This document shows, in pieces, positions 32,775 to 45,685 of a DNA stretch of 64,000 bases. The position numbers and the translations under genes were made by a program. Position 1 is the stretch's first letter; each line of letters begins with the position of its first letter. This stretch comes from Clusia tigrina (taxonomy: Eukaryota; Arthropoda; Insecta; Diptera; Clusiidae): positions 252,619,889 to 252,683,888 of the forward strand of contig OV050030.1 of NCBI GenBank assembly GCA_920105625.2, given 5' to 3'. The notes under the pieces were generated by a model. It saw nothing but the letters and a program-made list of their open reading frames with translations. It was not told the DNA's origin and searched no databases.

Positions 32775-35700
32775 GCAACAATAAAGTACTCGGGCCTCTT
32801 GTCAATTTAAGCTATTGCTCAAAGCTATGCTACGCTTGAGTCCCAAATCAAACACTGATAAAACTTCAAATGGCCCTCACTTCTACACGGTACGTCCTAC
32901 ACCTATCAAAGTTTGCAACATACAAATGCTTGTAACTTTTTACTGGAGCGTCATAAAACCTTGAAATTTTGTAACAATAAAGTGCTCGAGCCTCTTGTCA
33001 ATTTAAGCTATTGCTCAATGCTATGCTACCCTTGAGTCCCAAATCAAACACTGATAAAACTTCAAATGGCCCTAACTTCTATACGGTACGTCCTACACCT
33101 ATCAAAGTTTCCAACATACAAATGCTTGCAACTTTTTACTGGAGCGTCATAAAACCTTGAAATTTTGTAACAATAAAGTACTCGAGCTTCTTGTCAATTT
33201 AAGCTATCGCTCAAAGTTATGCTACCCTTGAGTCCCAAATCAAACACTGATAAATCTTCAAATGGCCCTAACTTCTATACGGTACGTCCTACACCTATCA
33301 GAGTTTGCAACATACAAATGCTTGTAACTTTTTACTGGAGCGTCATAAAACCTTGAAATTTTGTAACAATAAAGTACTTGAGCCTCTTGTCAATTTAAGC
33401 TATCGCTGAAAGTTATGCTACCCTTGAGTCCCAAATCAAACACTGATAAAATTTCAAATTGCCCTAATTTCTACACGGTACGTCCTACACCTATCAAACT
33501 TTGCAACATACAAATGCTTGTAACTTTTTACTGGAGCGTCATAAAACCTTGAAATTTTGTAACAATAAATAACTCGAGCCTCTTGTCAATTTAAACTGTC
33601 GCTCGAAGCTATGCTACCCTTGAGTCCCAAATCAAACACTGATAAAGATTCAAATAGCCCTAACTTCTATACGGTACGTCCTACACCTATCAAAGTTTGC
33701 AACATACAAATGCTTGTAACTTTTTACTGGAGCGTCATAAAACCTTGAAATTTTGTAACAATAAAGTACTCGAGCCTCTTGTCAATTGAAGCTATCGCTC
33801 AAAGCTATGCTACCCTTGAGTCCCAAATCAAACACTGATAAAACTTCAAATGGCCCTAACTTCACTATGGTACGTCCTACACCTATCAAAGTTTGCATTA
33901 TACAAATGCTTGTAACTTTTTACTGGAGCGTCATAGAACCTTGAAATTTTGTAACAATAAAGAACTCGAGCCTCCTGTCAATTAAAGTTATCGCTCAAAG
34001 CTAAGCTACCCTTGAGTCCCAAATCAAACATTGATAAAACTTCAAATGGCCCTAACTTCTATACGGTACGTCCTACACCTATAAAAGTTTGCAACATACA
34101 AATGCTTGTAACTTTTTTCTGGAGCATCATAAAACCTTGAAATTTTGTAACAATAAAGTACTCGAGGCTCTTGTCAATTTAAGCTACCGCTCAAAGCTTT
34201 GCTACCCTTGAATCCCAAATCAAACACTGAACAATTTTTAAATGGCCCTAACTTCTATACCGTACGTCCTACACCTATCAAAGTTTGCAACATACAAATG
34301 GTTGTAACTTTTTACTGGAGCGTCATAAAACATTGAAATTTTGTAACAATAAAGTACTCCAGCCTATTGTCAATTTAAGCTGTCGCTCAAAGTTATGCTA
34401 CCCTTGAGTCCCAAATCAAACACTGACAAATCTTCAAATGGCCCTAACTTCTATACGGTACGTCCTACACCTATCAATGTTTGTAACATACAAATGCTTG
34501 TAACTTTTTACTGGAGCGTCATAAAATCTTAAGTTTTGTAACAATAAAGTACTCGAGCCTCTTGTCAATTTAAGTTATCGCTCAAAGCTATGCTACCCTT
34601 GAGTCCCAAATCAAACACTGATAAAACTTCAAATGGCTCTAACTTCTATACGGTACGTCCTACACCTATCAAAGTTTGCAACATACAAATGCTTGTAACA
34701 TTTTAATGGAGCGTCATAAAACCTTGAAATTTTGTAACAATAAAGTACTCGAGCCTCTTGTCAATTTAAGCTATCGCTCAAAGTTATGCTACCCTTGAGT
34801 CCCAAATCAAACACTGATAAAACTTCAAATGGCCCTAACTTCTATACGCTACGTCCTACACCTATCAAAGTTTGCAACAAACAAATGCTTGTAACTTTTT
34901 ACTGGAGCGTCATAAAACCTTGAAACTTTGTATCAATAAAGTACTCGAGCCTCTTGTCAATTTAAGCTATGGCTCAAAGCTATGCTACCCTTGAGTCCCA
35001 AATCAAACACTGATAAAACTTCAAATGGCCCTAACTTCTCTACGGTACACCTATCAAAGTTTGCAACATACAAACGCTTGTAACTTTTCACTGGAGTGTC
35101 ATAGAACCTTGCAATTTTGTAACAATACAGAACTCGAGCCTCTTGCCTATTTAAGTTATCGCTCAAAGCTATGCTACCCTTGAGTCCCAAATCAAACACT
35201 GATAAAACTTCAAATGGCTCTAACTTCTATACGGTACGTCCTACACCTATCAAAGTTTGCCACATACAAATGCTTGTAACAATTTAATGGAGCGTCATAA
35301 AACATTGAAATTTTGTAACAATAAAGTACTCGAGCCTCTTGTCAATTTAAGCTGTCGCTCGAAGCTATGCTACCTTTGAGTCCCAAATCAAACACTGATA
35401 AAACTTCAAATGGCCCTAACTTCTCTACGGTACGTCCTACACCTATCAAAGTTTGCAACATACAAATGCTTGTAAATTTTTACTGGAGCGTCATAGAACC
35501 TTGAATTTTTGTAACAATAAAGTACTCGAGCCTCTTGTCAATTTAAGCTATCGCCCAAAGTTATGCTACCCTTGAGTCCCAAATCAAACACTGTTAAAAT
35601 TTCAAATGGCCCTAACTTCTATACGGTACGTCCTACACCTATCAGAGTTTGCAACATACAAATGCTTGTAACTTTTTACTGGAGCGTCATAAAACCTTGA

Positions 35701-36490
35701 AATTTTGTAACAATAAAGTACTCGAGCCTCTTGTCAATTTAAGCTATCGCTCAAAGCTATGCTACCCTTGAGTCCCAAATCAAACACTGATAAAGAATCA
35801 AATGGCCCTAACTTCTATACGGTACGTCCTACACTTATCAAAGTTTGCAACATACAAATGCTTGCAACTTTTTACTGGAGCGTCATAAAATCTTGAAATT
35901 TTGTAACAATAAAGCTATCGAGCCTCTTGCCATATTAAGCTATCGCTCAAAGCTATGCTACCCTTGAGTCCCAAATCAAACACCGATAAAACTTCAAATG
36001 GCCCGAACTTCTATAAGGTACGTCCTACACCTATCAAAGTTTCCAACATACAAATGCTTGCAACTGTTTACTGGAGCGTCATAAAACCTTGAAATTTTGT
36101 AACAATAAAGTACTCGAGCCTCTTGTCAATTTAAGCTATCGCTCAAAGTTATGCTCCCCTTGAGTCCCAAATCAAACACTGATAAAATTTCAAATGGCCC
36201 TAACTTCTATACGGTACGTCCTATACCTATCAAAGTTTGCAACCTACAAATGCTTGTAACTTTTTACTGGAGCGTCATAAAACCTTGAAATTTTGTAACA
36301 ATAAAGTGCTCGAGTCTCTTGTCAATTTAAGCTATTGCTCAAAGCTATGCTACCCTTGAGTCCCAAATCAAACACTGATAAAACTTTAAATGGCCCTAAC
36401 TTCTATACGGTACGTCCTACACCTATCAAAGTTTCCAACATACAAATGCTTGCAACTTTTTACAGGAGAGTCATAAAACCTTGAAATTTT
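32775..36490 (+). repeat. HOR unit F, copy 3 (19 monomers, 3,716 bp)
   Basis: Full unit from anchor 32775 to anchor 36491, 8 bp short of 19 x 196 through the same 1-bp and 7-bp deletions as copy 1. AATAGCCC lies 880 bp after the anchor, as in copy 1 (33655). It lacks the extra monomer of copy 1 after the GCTATGGCTC monomer and has two further closing monomers (CTATAAGGTACG, CAACTGTTTACTGG, GTTATGCTCCCC, CAACCTAC). A private change is TGTATCAATAAAG at about 34929. Confidence 0.88.
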
Positions 36491-39400
36491 GCAACAATAA
36501 AGTACTCGGGCCTCTTGTCAATTTAAGCTATTGCTCAAAGCTATGCTACGCTTGAGTCCCAAATCAAACACTGATAAAACTTCAAATGGCCCTCACTTCT
36601 ACACGGTACGTCCTACACCTATCAAAGTTTGCAACATACAAATGCTTGTAACTTTTTACTGGAGCGTCATAAAACCTTGAAATTTTGTAACAATAAAGTG
36701 CTCGAGCCTCTTGTCAATTTAAGCTATTGCTCAATGCTATGCTACCCTTGAGTCCCAAATCAAACACTGATAAAACTTCAAATGGCCCTAACTTCTATAC
36801 GGTACGTCCTACACCTATCAAAGTTTCCAACATACAAATGCTTGCAACTTTTTACTGGAGCGTCATAAAACCTTGAAATTTTGTAACAATAAAGTACTCG
36901 AGCTTCTTGTCAATTTAAGCTATCGCTCAAAGTTATGCTACCCTTGAGTCCCAAATCAAACACTGATAAATCTTCAAATGGCCCTAACTTCTATACGGTA
37001 CGTCCTACACCTATCAGAGTTTGCAACATACAAATGCTTGTAACTTTTTACTGGAGCGTCATAAAACCTTGAAATTTTGTAACAATAAAGTACTTGAGCC
37101 TCTTGTCAATTTAAGCTATCGCTGAAAGTTATGCTACCCTTGAGTCCCAAATCAAACACTGATAAAATTTCAAATTGCCCTAATTTCTACACGGTACGTC
37201 CTACACCTATCAAACTTTGCAACATACAAATGCTTGTAACTTTTTACTGGAGCGTCATAAAACCTTGAAATTTTGTAACAATAAATAACTCGAGCCTCTT
37301 GTCAATTTAAACTGTCGCTCGAAGCTATGCTACCCTTGAGTCCCAAATCAAACACTGATAAAGATTCAAATAGCCCTAACTTCTATACGGTACGTCCTAC
37401 ACCTATCAAAGTTTGCAACATACAAATGCTTGTAACTTTTTACTGGAGCGTCATAAAACCTTGAAATTTTGTAACAATAAAGTACTCGAGCCTCTTGTCA
37501 ATTGAAGCTATCGCTCAAAGCTATGCTACCCTTGAGTCCCAAATCAAACACTGATAAAACTTCAAATGGCCCTAACTTCACTATGGTACGTCCTACACCT
37601 ATCAAAGTTTGCATTATACAAATGCTTGTAACTTTTTACTGGAGCGTCATAGAACCTTGAAATTTTGTAACAATAAAGAACTCGAGCCTCCTGTCAATTA
37701 AAGTTATCGCTCAAAGCTAAGCTACCCTTGAGTCCCAAATCAAACATTGATAAAACTTCAAATGGCCCTAACTTCTATACGTACACCTATAAAAGTTTGC
37801 AACATACAAATGCTTGTAACTTTTTTCTGGAGCATCATAAAACCTTGAAATTTTGTAACAATAAAGTACTCGAGGCTCTTGTCAATTTAAGCTACCGCTC
37901 AAAGCTTTGCTACCCTTGAATCCCAAATCAAACACTGAACAATTTTTAAATGGCCCTAACTTCTATACCGTACGTCCTACACCTATCAAAGTTTGCAACA
38001 TACAAATGGTTGTAACTTTTTACTGGAGCGTCATAAAACATTGAAATTTTGTAACAATAAAGTACTCCAGCCTATTGTCAATTTAAGCTGTCGCTCAAAG
38101 TTATGCTACCCTTGAGTCCCAAATCAAACACTGACAAATCTTCAAATGGCCCTAACTTCTATACGGTACGTCCTACACCTATCAATGTTTGTAACATACA
38201 AATGCTTGTAACTTTTTACTGGAGCGTCATAAAATCTTAAGTTTTGTAACAATAAAGTACTCGAGCCTCTTGTCAATTTAAGTTATCGCTCAAAGCTATG
38301 CTACCCTTGAGTCCCAAATCAAACACTGATAAAACTTCAAATGGCTCTAACTTCTATACGGTACGTCCTACACCTATCAAAGTTTGGAACATACAAATGC
38401 TTGTAACATTTTAATGGAGCGTCATAAAACCTTGAAATTTTGTAACAATAAAGTACTCGAGCCTCTTGTCAATTTAAGCTATCGCTCAAAGTTATGCTAC
38501 CCTTGAGTCCCAAATCAAACACTGATAAAACTTGAAATGGCCCTAACTTCTCTACGGTACGTCCTACACCTATCAAAGTTTGCAACATACAAATGCTTGT
38601 AAATTTTTACTGGAGCGTCATAGAACCTTGAAATTTTGTAACAATAAAGTACTCGAGCCTCTTGTCAATTTAAGCTATCGCTCAAAGCTATGCTACCCTT
38701 GAGTCCCAAATCAAACACTGATAAAACTTCAAATGGCCCTAACTTCTCTACGGTACACCTATCAAAGTTTGCAACATACAAACGCTTGTAACTTTTCACT
38801 GGAGTGTCATAGAACCTTGCAATTTTGTAACAATACAGAACTCGAGCCTCTTGCCTATTTAAGTTATCGCTCAAAGCTATGCTACCCTTGAGTCCCAAAT
38901 CAAACACTGATAAAACTTCAAATGGCTCTAACTTCTATACGGTACGTCCTACACCTATCAAAGTTTGCCACATACAAATGCTTGTAACAATTTAATGGAG
39001 CGTCATAAAACATTGAAATTTTGTAACAATAAAGTACTCGAGCCTCTTGTCAATTTAAGCTCTCGCTCGAAGCTATGCTACCTTTGAGTCCCAAATCAAA
39101 CACTGATAAAACTTCAAATGGCCCTAACTTCTCTACGGTACGTCCTACACCTATCAAAGTTTGCAACATACAAATGCTTGTAAATTTTTACTGGAGCGTC
39201 ATAGAACCTTGAATTTTTGTAACAATAAAGTACTCGAGCCTCTTGTCAATTTAAGCTATCGCCCAAAGTTATGCTACCCTTGAGTCCCAAATCAAACACT
39301 GTTAAAATTTCAAATGGCCCTAACTTCTATACGGTACGTCCTACACCTATCAGAGTTTGCAACATACAAATGCTTGTAACTTTTTACTGGAGCGTCATAA

Positions 39401-40392
39401 AACCTTGAAATTTTGTAACAATAAAGTACTCGAGCCTCTTGTCAATTTAAGCTATCGCTCAAAGCTATGCTACCCTTGAGTCCCAAATCAAACACTGATA
39501 AAGAATCAAATGGCCCTAACTTCTATACGGTACGTCCTACACTTATCAAAGTTTGCAACATACAAATGCTTGCAACTTTTTACTGGAGCGTCATAAAATC
39601 TTGAAATTTTGTAACAATAAAGCTATCGAGCCTCTTGCCATATTAAGCTATCGCTCAAAGCTATGCTACCCTTGAGTCCCAAATCAAACACCGATAAAAC
39701 TTCAAATGGCCCGAACTTCTATAAGGTACGTCCTACACCTATCAAAGTTTCCAACATACAAATGCTTGCAACTGTTTACTGGAGCGTCATAAAACCTTGA
39801 AATTTTGTAACAATAAAGTACTCGAGCCTCTTGTCAATTTAAGCTATCGCTCAAAGTTATGCTCCCCTTGAGTCCCAAATCAAACACTGATAAAATTTCA
39901 AATGGCCCTAACTTCTATACGGTACGTCCTATACCTATCAAAATTTGCAACATACATGCTTGTAACTTTTTACTGGAGCGTCATAAAACCTTGAAATTTT
40001 GTAACAATAAAGTACTCGAGCCTCTTGTCAATTTAAGCTATCGCTCAAAGTTATGCTACCCTTGAGTCCCAAATCAAACACTGATAGAACTTCAAATGGC
40101 CCTAACTTCTATACGGTACGTCCTATACCTATCAAAGTTTGCAACCTACAAATGCTTGTAACTTTTTACTGGAGCGTCATAAAACCTTGAAATTTTGTAA
40201 CAATAAAGTGCTCGAGTCTCTTGTCAATTTAAGCTATTGCTCAAAGCTATGCTACCCTTGAGTCCCAAATCAAACACTGATAAAACTTTAAATGGCCATA
40301 ACTTCTATACGGTACGTCCTACACCTATCAAAGTTTCCAACATACAAATGCTTGCAACTTTTTACAGGAGAGTCATAAAACCTTGAAATTTA
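36491..40392 (+). repeat. HOR unit F, copy 4 (20 monomers, 3,902 bp)
   Basis: Anchor at 36491 to anchor at 40393 (read here as TAGCAACAATAAAG). It is 18 bp short of 20 x 196: the 1-bp and 7-bp deletions shared with the other copies, a private 8-bp deletion at 37780 (CTATACGTACACC) and a CATACATGC monomer (about 39951). Markers through the unit match copy 3, including CTATAAGG (about 39719) and CAACTGTTTACTGG (about 39770). Confidence 0.87.
37771..37790 (+). other. Private 8-bp deletion in unit F copy 4
   Basis: ACTTCTATACGTACACCTAT replaces the 28-bp normal form, with GTACGTCC missing. Copies 1 and 3 of the unit have the full sequence at the matching place, so this deletion is younger than the spread of unit F. 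It leaves a 63-codon frame open at 37728-37919, a by-product and not a gene. Confidence 0.85.
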
Positions 40393-42896
40393 GCAACAAT
40401 AAAGTACTCGGGCCTCTTGTCAATTTAAGCTATCGCTCAAAGCTATGCTACGCTTGAGTCCCAAATCAAACACTGATAAAACTTCAAATGGCCCTCACTT
40501 CTACACGGTACGTCCTACACCTATCAAAGTTTGCAACATACAAATGCTTGTAACTTTTTACTGGAGCGTCATAAAACCTTGAAATTTTGTAACAATAAAG
40601 TGCTCGAGCCTCTTGTCAATTTAAGCTATTGCTCAATGATATGCTACCCTTGAGTCCCAAATCAAACACTGATAAAACTTCAAATGGCCCTAACTTCTAT
40701 ACGGTACCTCCTACACCTATCAAAGTTTCCAACATACAAATGCTTGCAACTTTTTACTGGAGCGTCATAAAACCTTGAAATTTTGTAACAATAAAGTACT
40801 CGAGCCTCTTGTCAATTCAAGCTATCGCTCAAAGTTATGCTACCCTTGAGTCCCAAATCAAACACTGATAAATCTTCAAATGGCCCTAACTTCTATACGG
40901 TACGTCCTACACCTATCAGAGTTTGCAACATACAAATGCTTGTAACTTTTTACTGGAGCGTCATAAAACCTTGAAATTTTGTAATAAAGTACTCGAGCCT
41001 CTTGTCAATTTAAGCTATCGCTGAAAGTTATGCTACCCTTGAGTCCCAAATCAAACACTGATAAAATTTCAAATTGCCCTAATTTCTACACGGTACGTCC
41101 TACACCTATCAAACTTTGCAACATACAAATGCTTGTAACTTTTTACTGGAGCGTCATAAAACCTTGAAATTTTGTAACAATAAATAACTCGAGCCTCTTG
41201 TCAATTTAAACTGTCGCTCGAAGCTATGCTACCCTTGAGTCCCAAATCAAACACTGACAAAACTTCAAATGGCCCTAACTTCTATACGGTACGTCCTACA
41301 CCTATCAGAATTTGCAACATACAAATGCTTGTAACTTTTTACTGGAGCGTCATAAAACCTTGAAATTTTGTAACAATAAAGTATTCGAGCCTCTTGTCAA
41401 TTTAAACTGTCGCTCGAAGCTATGCTACCCTTGAGTCCCAAATCAAACACTGATAAAACTTCAAATGGCCCTAACTTCTATACGGTACGTCCTACAACTA
41501 TCAGAGTTTGCAACATACAAATGCTTGTAACTTTTTACTGGAGCGTCATAAAACCTTGAAATTTTGTAACAATAAAGTACTCGAGCCTCTTGTCAACTTA
41601 GGCTATCGCTCAAAGCTATGCTACCCTTGAGTCCCAAATCAAACACTGATAAATATTCAAATGGCCCTAAATTCTATACGGTACGTCCTACACCTATCAA
41701 AGTTTGCAACATACAAATGCTTGTAACTTTTTACTGGAGCGTCATAAAACCTTGAAATTTTGTAACAATAAAGTACTCGAGCCTCTTGTCAATTGAAGCT
41801 ATCGCTCAAAGCTATGCTACCCTTGAGTCCCAAATCAAACACTGATAAAACTTCAAATGGCCCTAACTTGACTATGGTACGTCCTACACCTATCAAAGTT
41901 TGCAACATACAAATGCTTGTAACTTTTTACTGGAGCGTCATAGAACCTTGAAATTTTGTAACAATAAAGAACTCGAGCCTCCTGTCAATTAAAGTTATCG
42001 CTCAAAGCTAAGCTACCCTTGAGTCCCAAATCAAACATTGATAAAACTTCAAATGGCCCTAACTTCTATACGGTACGTCCTACACCTATCAAAGTTTGCA
42101 ACATACAAATGCTTGTAACTTTTTTCTGGAGCGTCATAAAACCTTGAAATTTTGTAACAATAAAGTACTCGAGCCTCTTGTCAATTTAAGCTACCGCTCA
42201 AAGCTTTGCTACCCTTGAATCCCAAATTAAACACTGATAAAACTTTAAATGGCCCTAACTTCTATACCGTACGTCCTACACCTATCAAAGTTTGCAACAT
42301 ACAAATGGTTGTAACTTTTTACTGGAGCGTCATAAAACATTGAAATTTTGTAACAATAAAGTACTCCAGCCTATTGTCAATTTAAGCTATCGCTCAAAGT
42401 TATGCTACCCTTGAGTCCCAAATCAAACACTGATAAATCTTCAAATGGCCCTAACTTCTATACGGTACGTCCTACACCTATCATTGTTTGTAACATACAA
42501 ATGCTTGTAACTTTTTACTGGAGCGTCATAAAATCTTTAAGTTTTGTAACAATAAAGTACTCGAGCCTCTTGTCAATTTAAGTTATCGCTCAAAGCTATG
42601 CTACCCTTGAGTCCCAAATCAAACACTGATAAAACTTCAAATGGCTCTAACTTCTATACGGTACGTCCTACACCTATCAAAATTTGCAACATACAAATGC
42701 TTGTAACATTTTAATGGAGCGTCATAAAACCTTGAAATTTTGTAACAATAAAGTGCTCGAGCCTCTTGTCAATTTAAGCTATCGCTCAAAGTTATGCTAC
42801 CCTTGAGTCCCAAATCAAACACTGATAAAACTTCAAATGGCCCTAACTTCTATACGGTACGTCCTACAACTATCAAAGTTTGCAACATACAAATGC
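40393..42896 (+). repeat. HOR unit F, diverged partial copy
   Basis: This continues the F order from the anchor (GCTCAATGATATG, AAACTTTGCAAC about 41111, TTGACTATGG about 41868, AAGCTAAGC about 42006, TACTCCAGCCTATTG about 42361, ACATTTTAATGG about 42706) but with more substitutions, a 3-bp deletion (TTTTGTAATAAAG, about 40978) and an inserted monomer near 41271-41460. It merges into the next block at the first TAACTTTTACTGG (one T fewer) near 42900. Confidence 0.78.
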
Positions 42897-45685
42897 TTGT
42901 AACTTTTACTGGAGCGTCATAAAACCTTGAAATTTTGTAACAATAAAGTACTCGAGCCTCTTGTCAATTTAAGCTATCGCTCAAAGCTATGCTACCCTTG
43001 AGTCCCAAATCAAACACTGATAAAACTTCAAATGGCCCTAACTTCTCTACGGTACGTCCTACACCTATCAAAGTTTGCAACATACAAATGCTTGTAAATT
43101 TTTACTGGAGCGTCATAGAACCTTGAAATTTTGTAACAATAAAGTACTCGAGCGTCTTGTCAATTTAAGCTGTCGCTCGAAGCTATGCTACCTTTGAGTC
43201 CCAAATCAAACACTGATAAAACTTCAAGTGGCCCTAACTTCTATAGGGTACGTCCTACACCTATCAGAGTTTACAACAAACAAATGCTTGTAGCTTTGTA
43301 CGGGAGCGTCATAAAACCTTGAAATTTTGTAACAATAAAATACTCGAGCCTCTTGTCAATTTAAGCTATCGCTGAAAACTATGCTACCCTTGAGACCCAA
43401 ATCAAAGACTGATAAAACTTTAAATGGCCCTAACTTCTCTATGGTACACCTATCAAAGTTTGCAACATACAAATGCTTGTAACTTTTCACTGGAGTGTCA
43501 TAGAACCTTGCAATTTTGTAACAATACAGAACTCGAGCCTCCTGTCAATTAAAGTTATCGCTCAAAGCTAAGCTACCCTTGAGTCCCAAATCAAACATTG
43601 ATAAAACTTCAAATGGCCCTAACTTCTATACGGTACGTCCTACACCTATCAAAGTTTGCAACATACAAATGCTTGTAACTTTTTTCTGGAGCGTCATAAA
43701 ACCTTGAAATTTTGTAACAATAAAGTACTCGAGCCTCTTGTCAATTTAAGCTACCGCTCAAAGCTTTGCTACCCTTGAATCCCAAATTAAACACTGATAA
43801 AACTTTAAATGGCCCTAACTTCTATACCGTACGTCCTACACCTATCAAAGTTTGCAACATACAAATGGTTGTAACTTTTTACTGGAGCGTCATAAAACAT
43901 TGAAATTTTGTAACAATAAAGTACTCCAGCCTCTTGTCAATTTAAGCTGTCGCTCGAAGCTATGCTACCTTTGAGTCCCAAATCAAACACTGATAAAACT
44001 TCAAATGGCCCTAACTTCTCTACGGTACGTCCTACACCTATCAAAGTTTGCAACATACAAATGCTTGTAAATTTTTACTGGAGCGTCATAGAACCTTGAA
44101 TTTTTGTAACAATAAAGTACTCGAGCCTCTTGTCAATTTAAGCTATCGCCCAAAGTTATGCTACCCTTGAGTCCCAAATCAAACACTGTTAAAATTTCAA
44201 ATGGCCCTTACTTCTATATGGTACGTCCTACACCTATCAAAGTTTGCAACATACAAATGCTTGTAACTTTTTACTGGAGCGTCATAAAACCTTGAAATTT
44301 TGTAACAATAAAGTACTCGAGCCTCTTGTCAATTTAAGCTGTCGCTCGAAGCTATGCTACCTTTGAGTCCCAAATCAAACACTGATAAAACTTCATATGG
44401 CCCTAACTTCTATACGGTACGTCCTACACCTATCAGAGTTTGCAACAAACAAATGCTTGTAACTTTTTACTGGAGCGTCATAAAACTTTGAAATTTTGTA
44501 ACAATAAAGTACTCGAGCCTCTTGTCAATTTAAGCTATCGCTCAAAACTATGCTACCCTTGAGAACCAAATCAAACACTGATAAAACTTCAAATGGCCCT
44601 AACTTCTACACGGTACGTTCTACACCTATCAAAGTTTGCAACATACAAATGCTTGTAACTTTTTTCTGGAGCATCATAAAACCTTGAAATTTTGTAACAA
44701 TAAAGTACTCGAGCTTCTTGTCAATTTAAGCTACCGCTCAATGCTTTGCTACCCTTGAATCCCAAATCAAACACTGATAAAACTTTAAATGGCCCTAACT
44801 TCTCTACGGTGCATCCTATACCTATCAAAGTTTGCAACATACAAATGGTTGTAACTTTTTACTGGAGCGTCATAAAACCTTGAAATTTTGTAACAATAAA
44901 GTACTCCAGCCTCTTGTCAATTTAAGCTATCGCTCAAAACTATGCTACCCTTGAGACCCAAATCAAACACTGATAAAAATTCAAATGGCCCTAACTTCTA
45001 TACGGTACGTCCTACACCTATCAAAGTTTGCAATATACAAATGCTTGTAACTTTTTACTGGAGCGTCATAAAACCTTGAAATTTTGTAACAATAAAGTAC
45101 TCGAGCCTCTTGTCAATTTAAGCTATCGCTCAAAGCTATGCTACCCTTGAGTCCGAAATCAAACACTGATAAAACTTCAAATGGCCCTAACTTCTCTACG
45201 GTACGTCCTACACCTATCAAAGTTTGCAACATCCAAATGCTTGTAACTTTTTTCTGGAGCTTCATAAAACCTTGAAATTTTGTAACAATAAAGTACTCGA
45301 GCCTCTTGTCAATTTAAGCTGTCGCTCGAAGCTATGCTACCTTTGAGTCCCAAATCAAACACTGATAAAACTTCAAATGGCCCTAACTTCTATAGGGTAC
45401 GTCCTACACCTACCAGAATTTGCAACAAACAAATGCTTGTAACTTTTTACTGGAGCGTCATAAAACCTTGAAATTTTGTAACAATAAAGTACTCGAGCCT
45501 CTTGTCAATTTAAGTTATCGCTCGAAGCTATGCTACCCTTGAGTCCCAAATCAAACACTGATAAAACTTCAAATGGCCCTAACTTCTATACGGTACGTCC
45601 TACACCTATCAAAGTTTGCAACAAACAAATGGTTGTAACTTTTTACTGGAGCGTCATAAAACCTTGAAGTTTTGTAACAATAAAG
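42897..45685 (+). repeat. Mixed satellite block between units F and G
   Basis: This contains the GCGTCTTGTC/CTTCAAGTGG/TATAGGGTACG monomers (about 43151-43245), a GGTACACC 7-bp deletion monomer (43443) and a stretch from about 43527 to 43930 that repeats 41969-42370 (offset 1,560: 8 x 196 minus 8). After these come GCCCAAAGTTATG/CACTGTTAAAATTTC (44148), GAGAACCAAATC (about 44551) and GAGTCCGAAATC (45151). Most of it returns near 54.5-57.0 kb. No gene. Confidence 0.78.
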
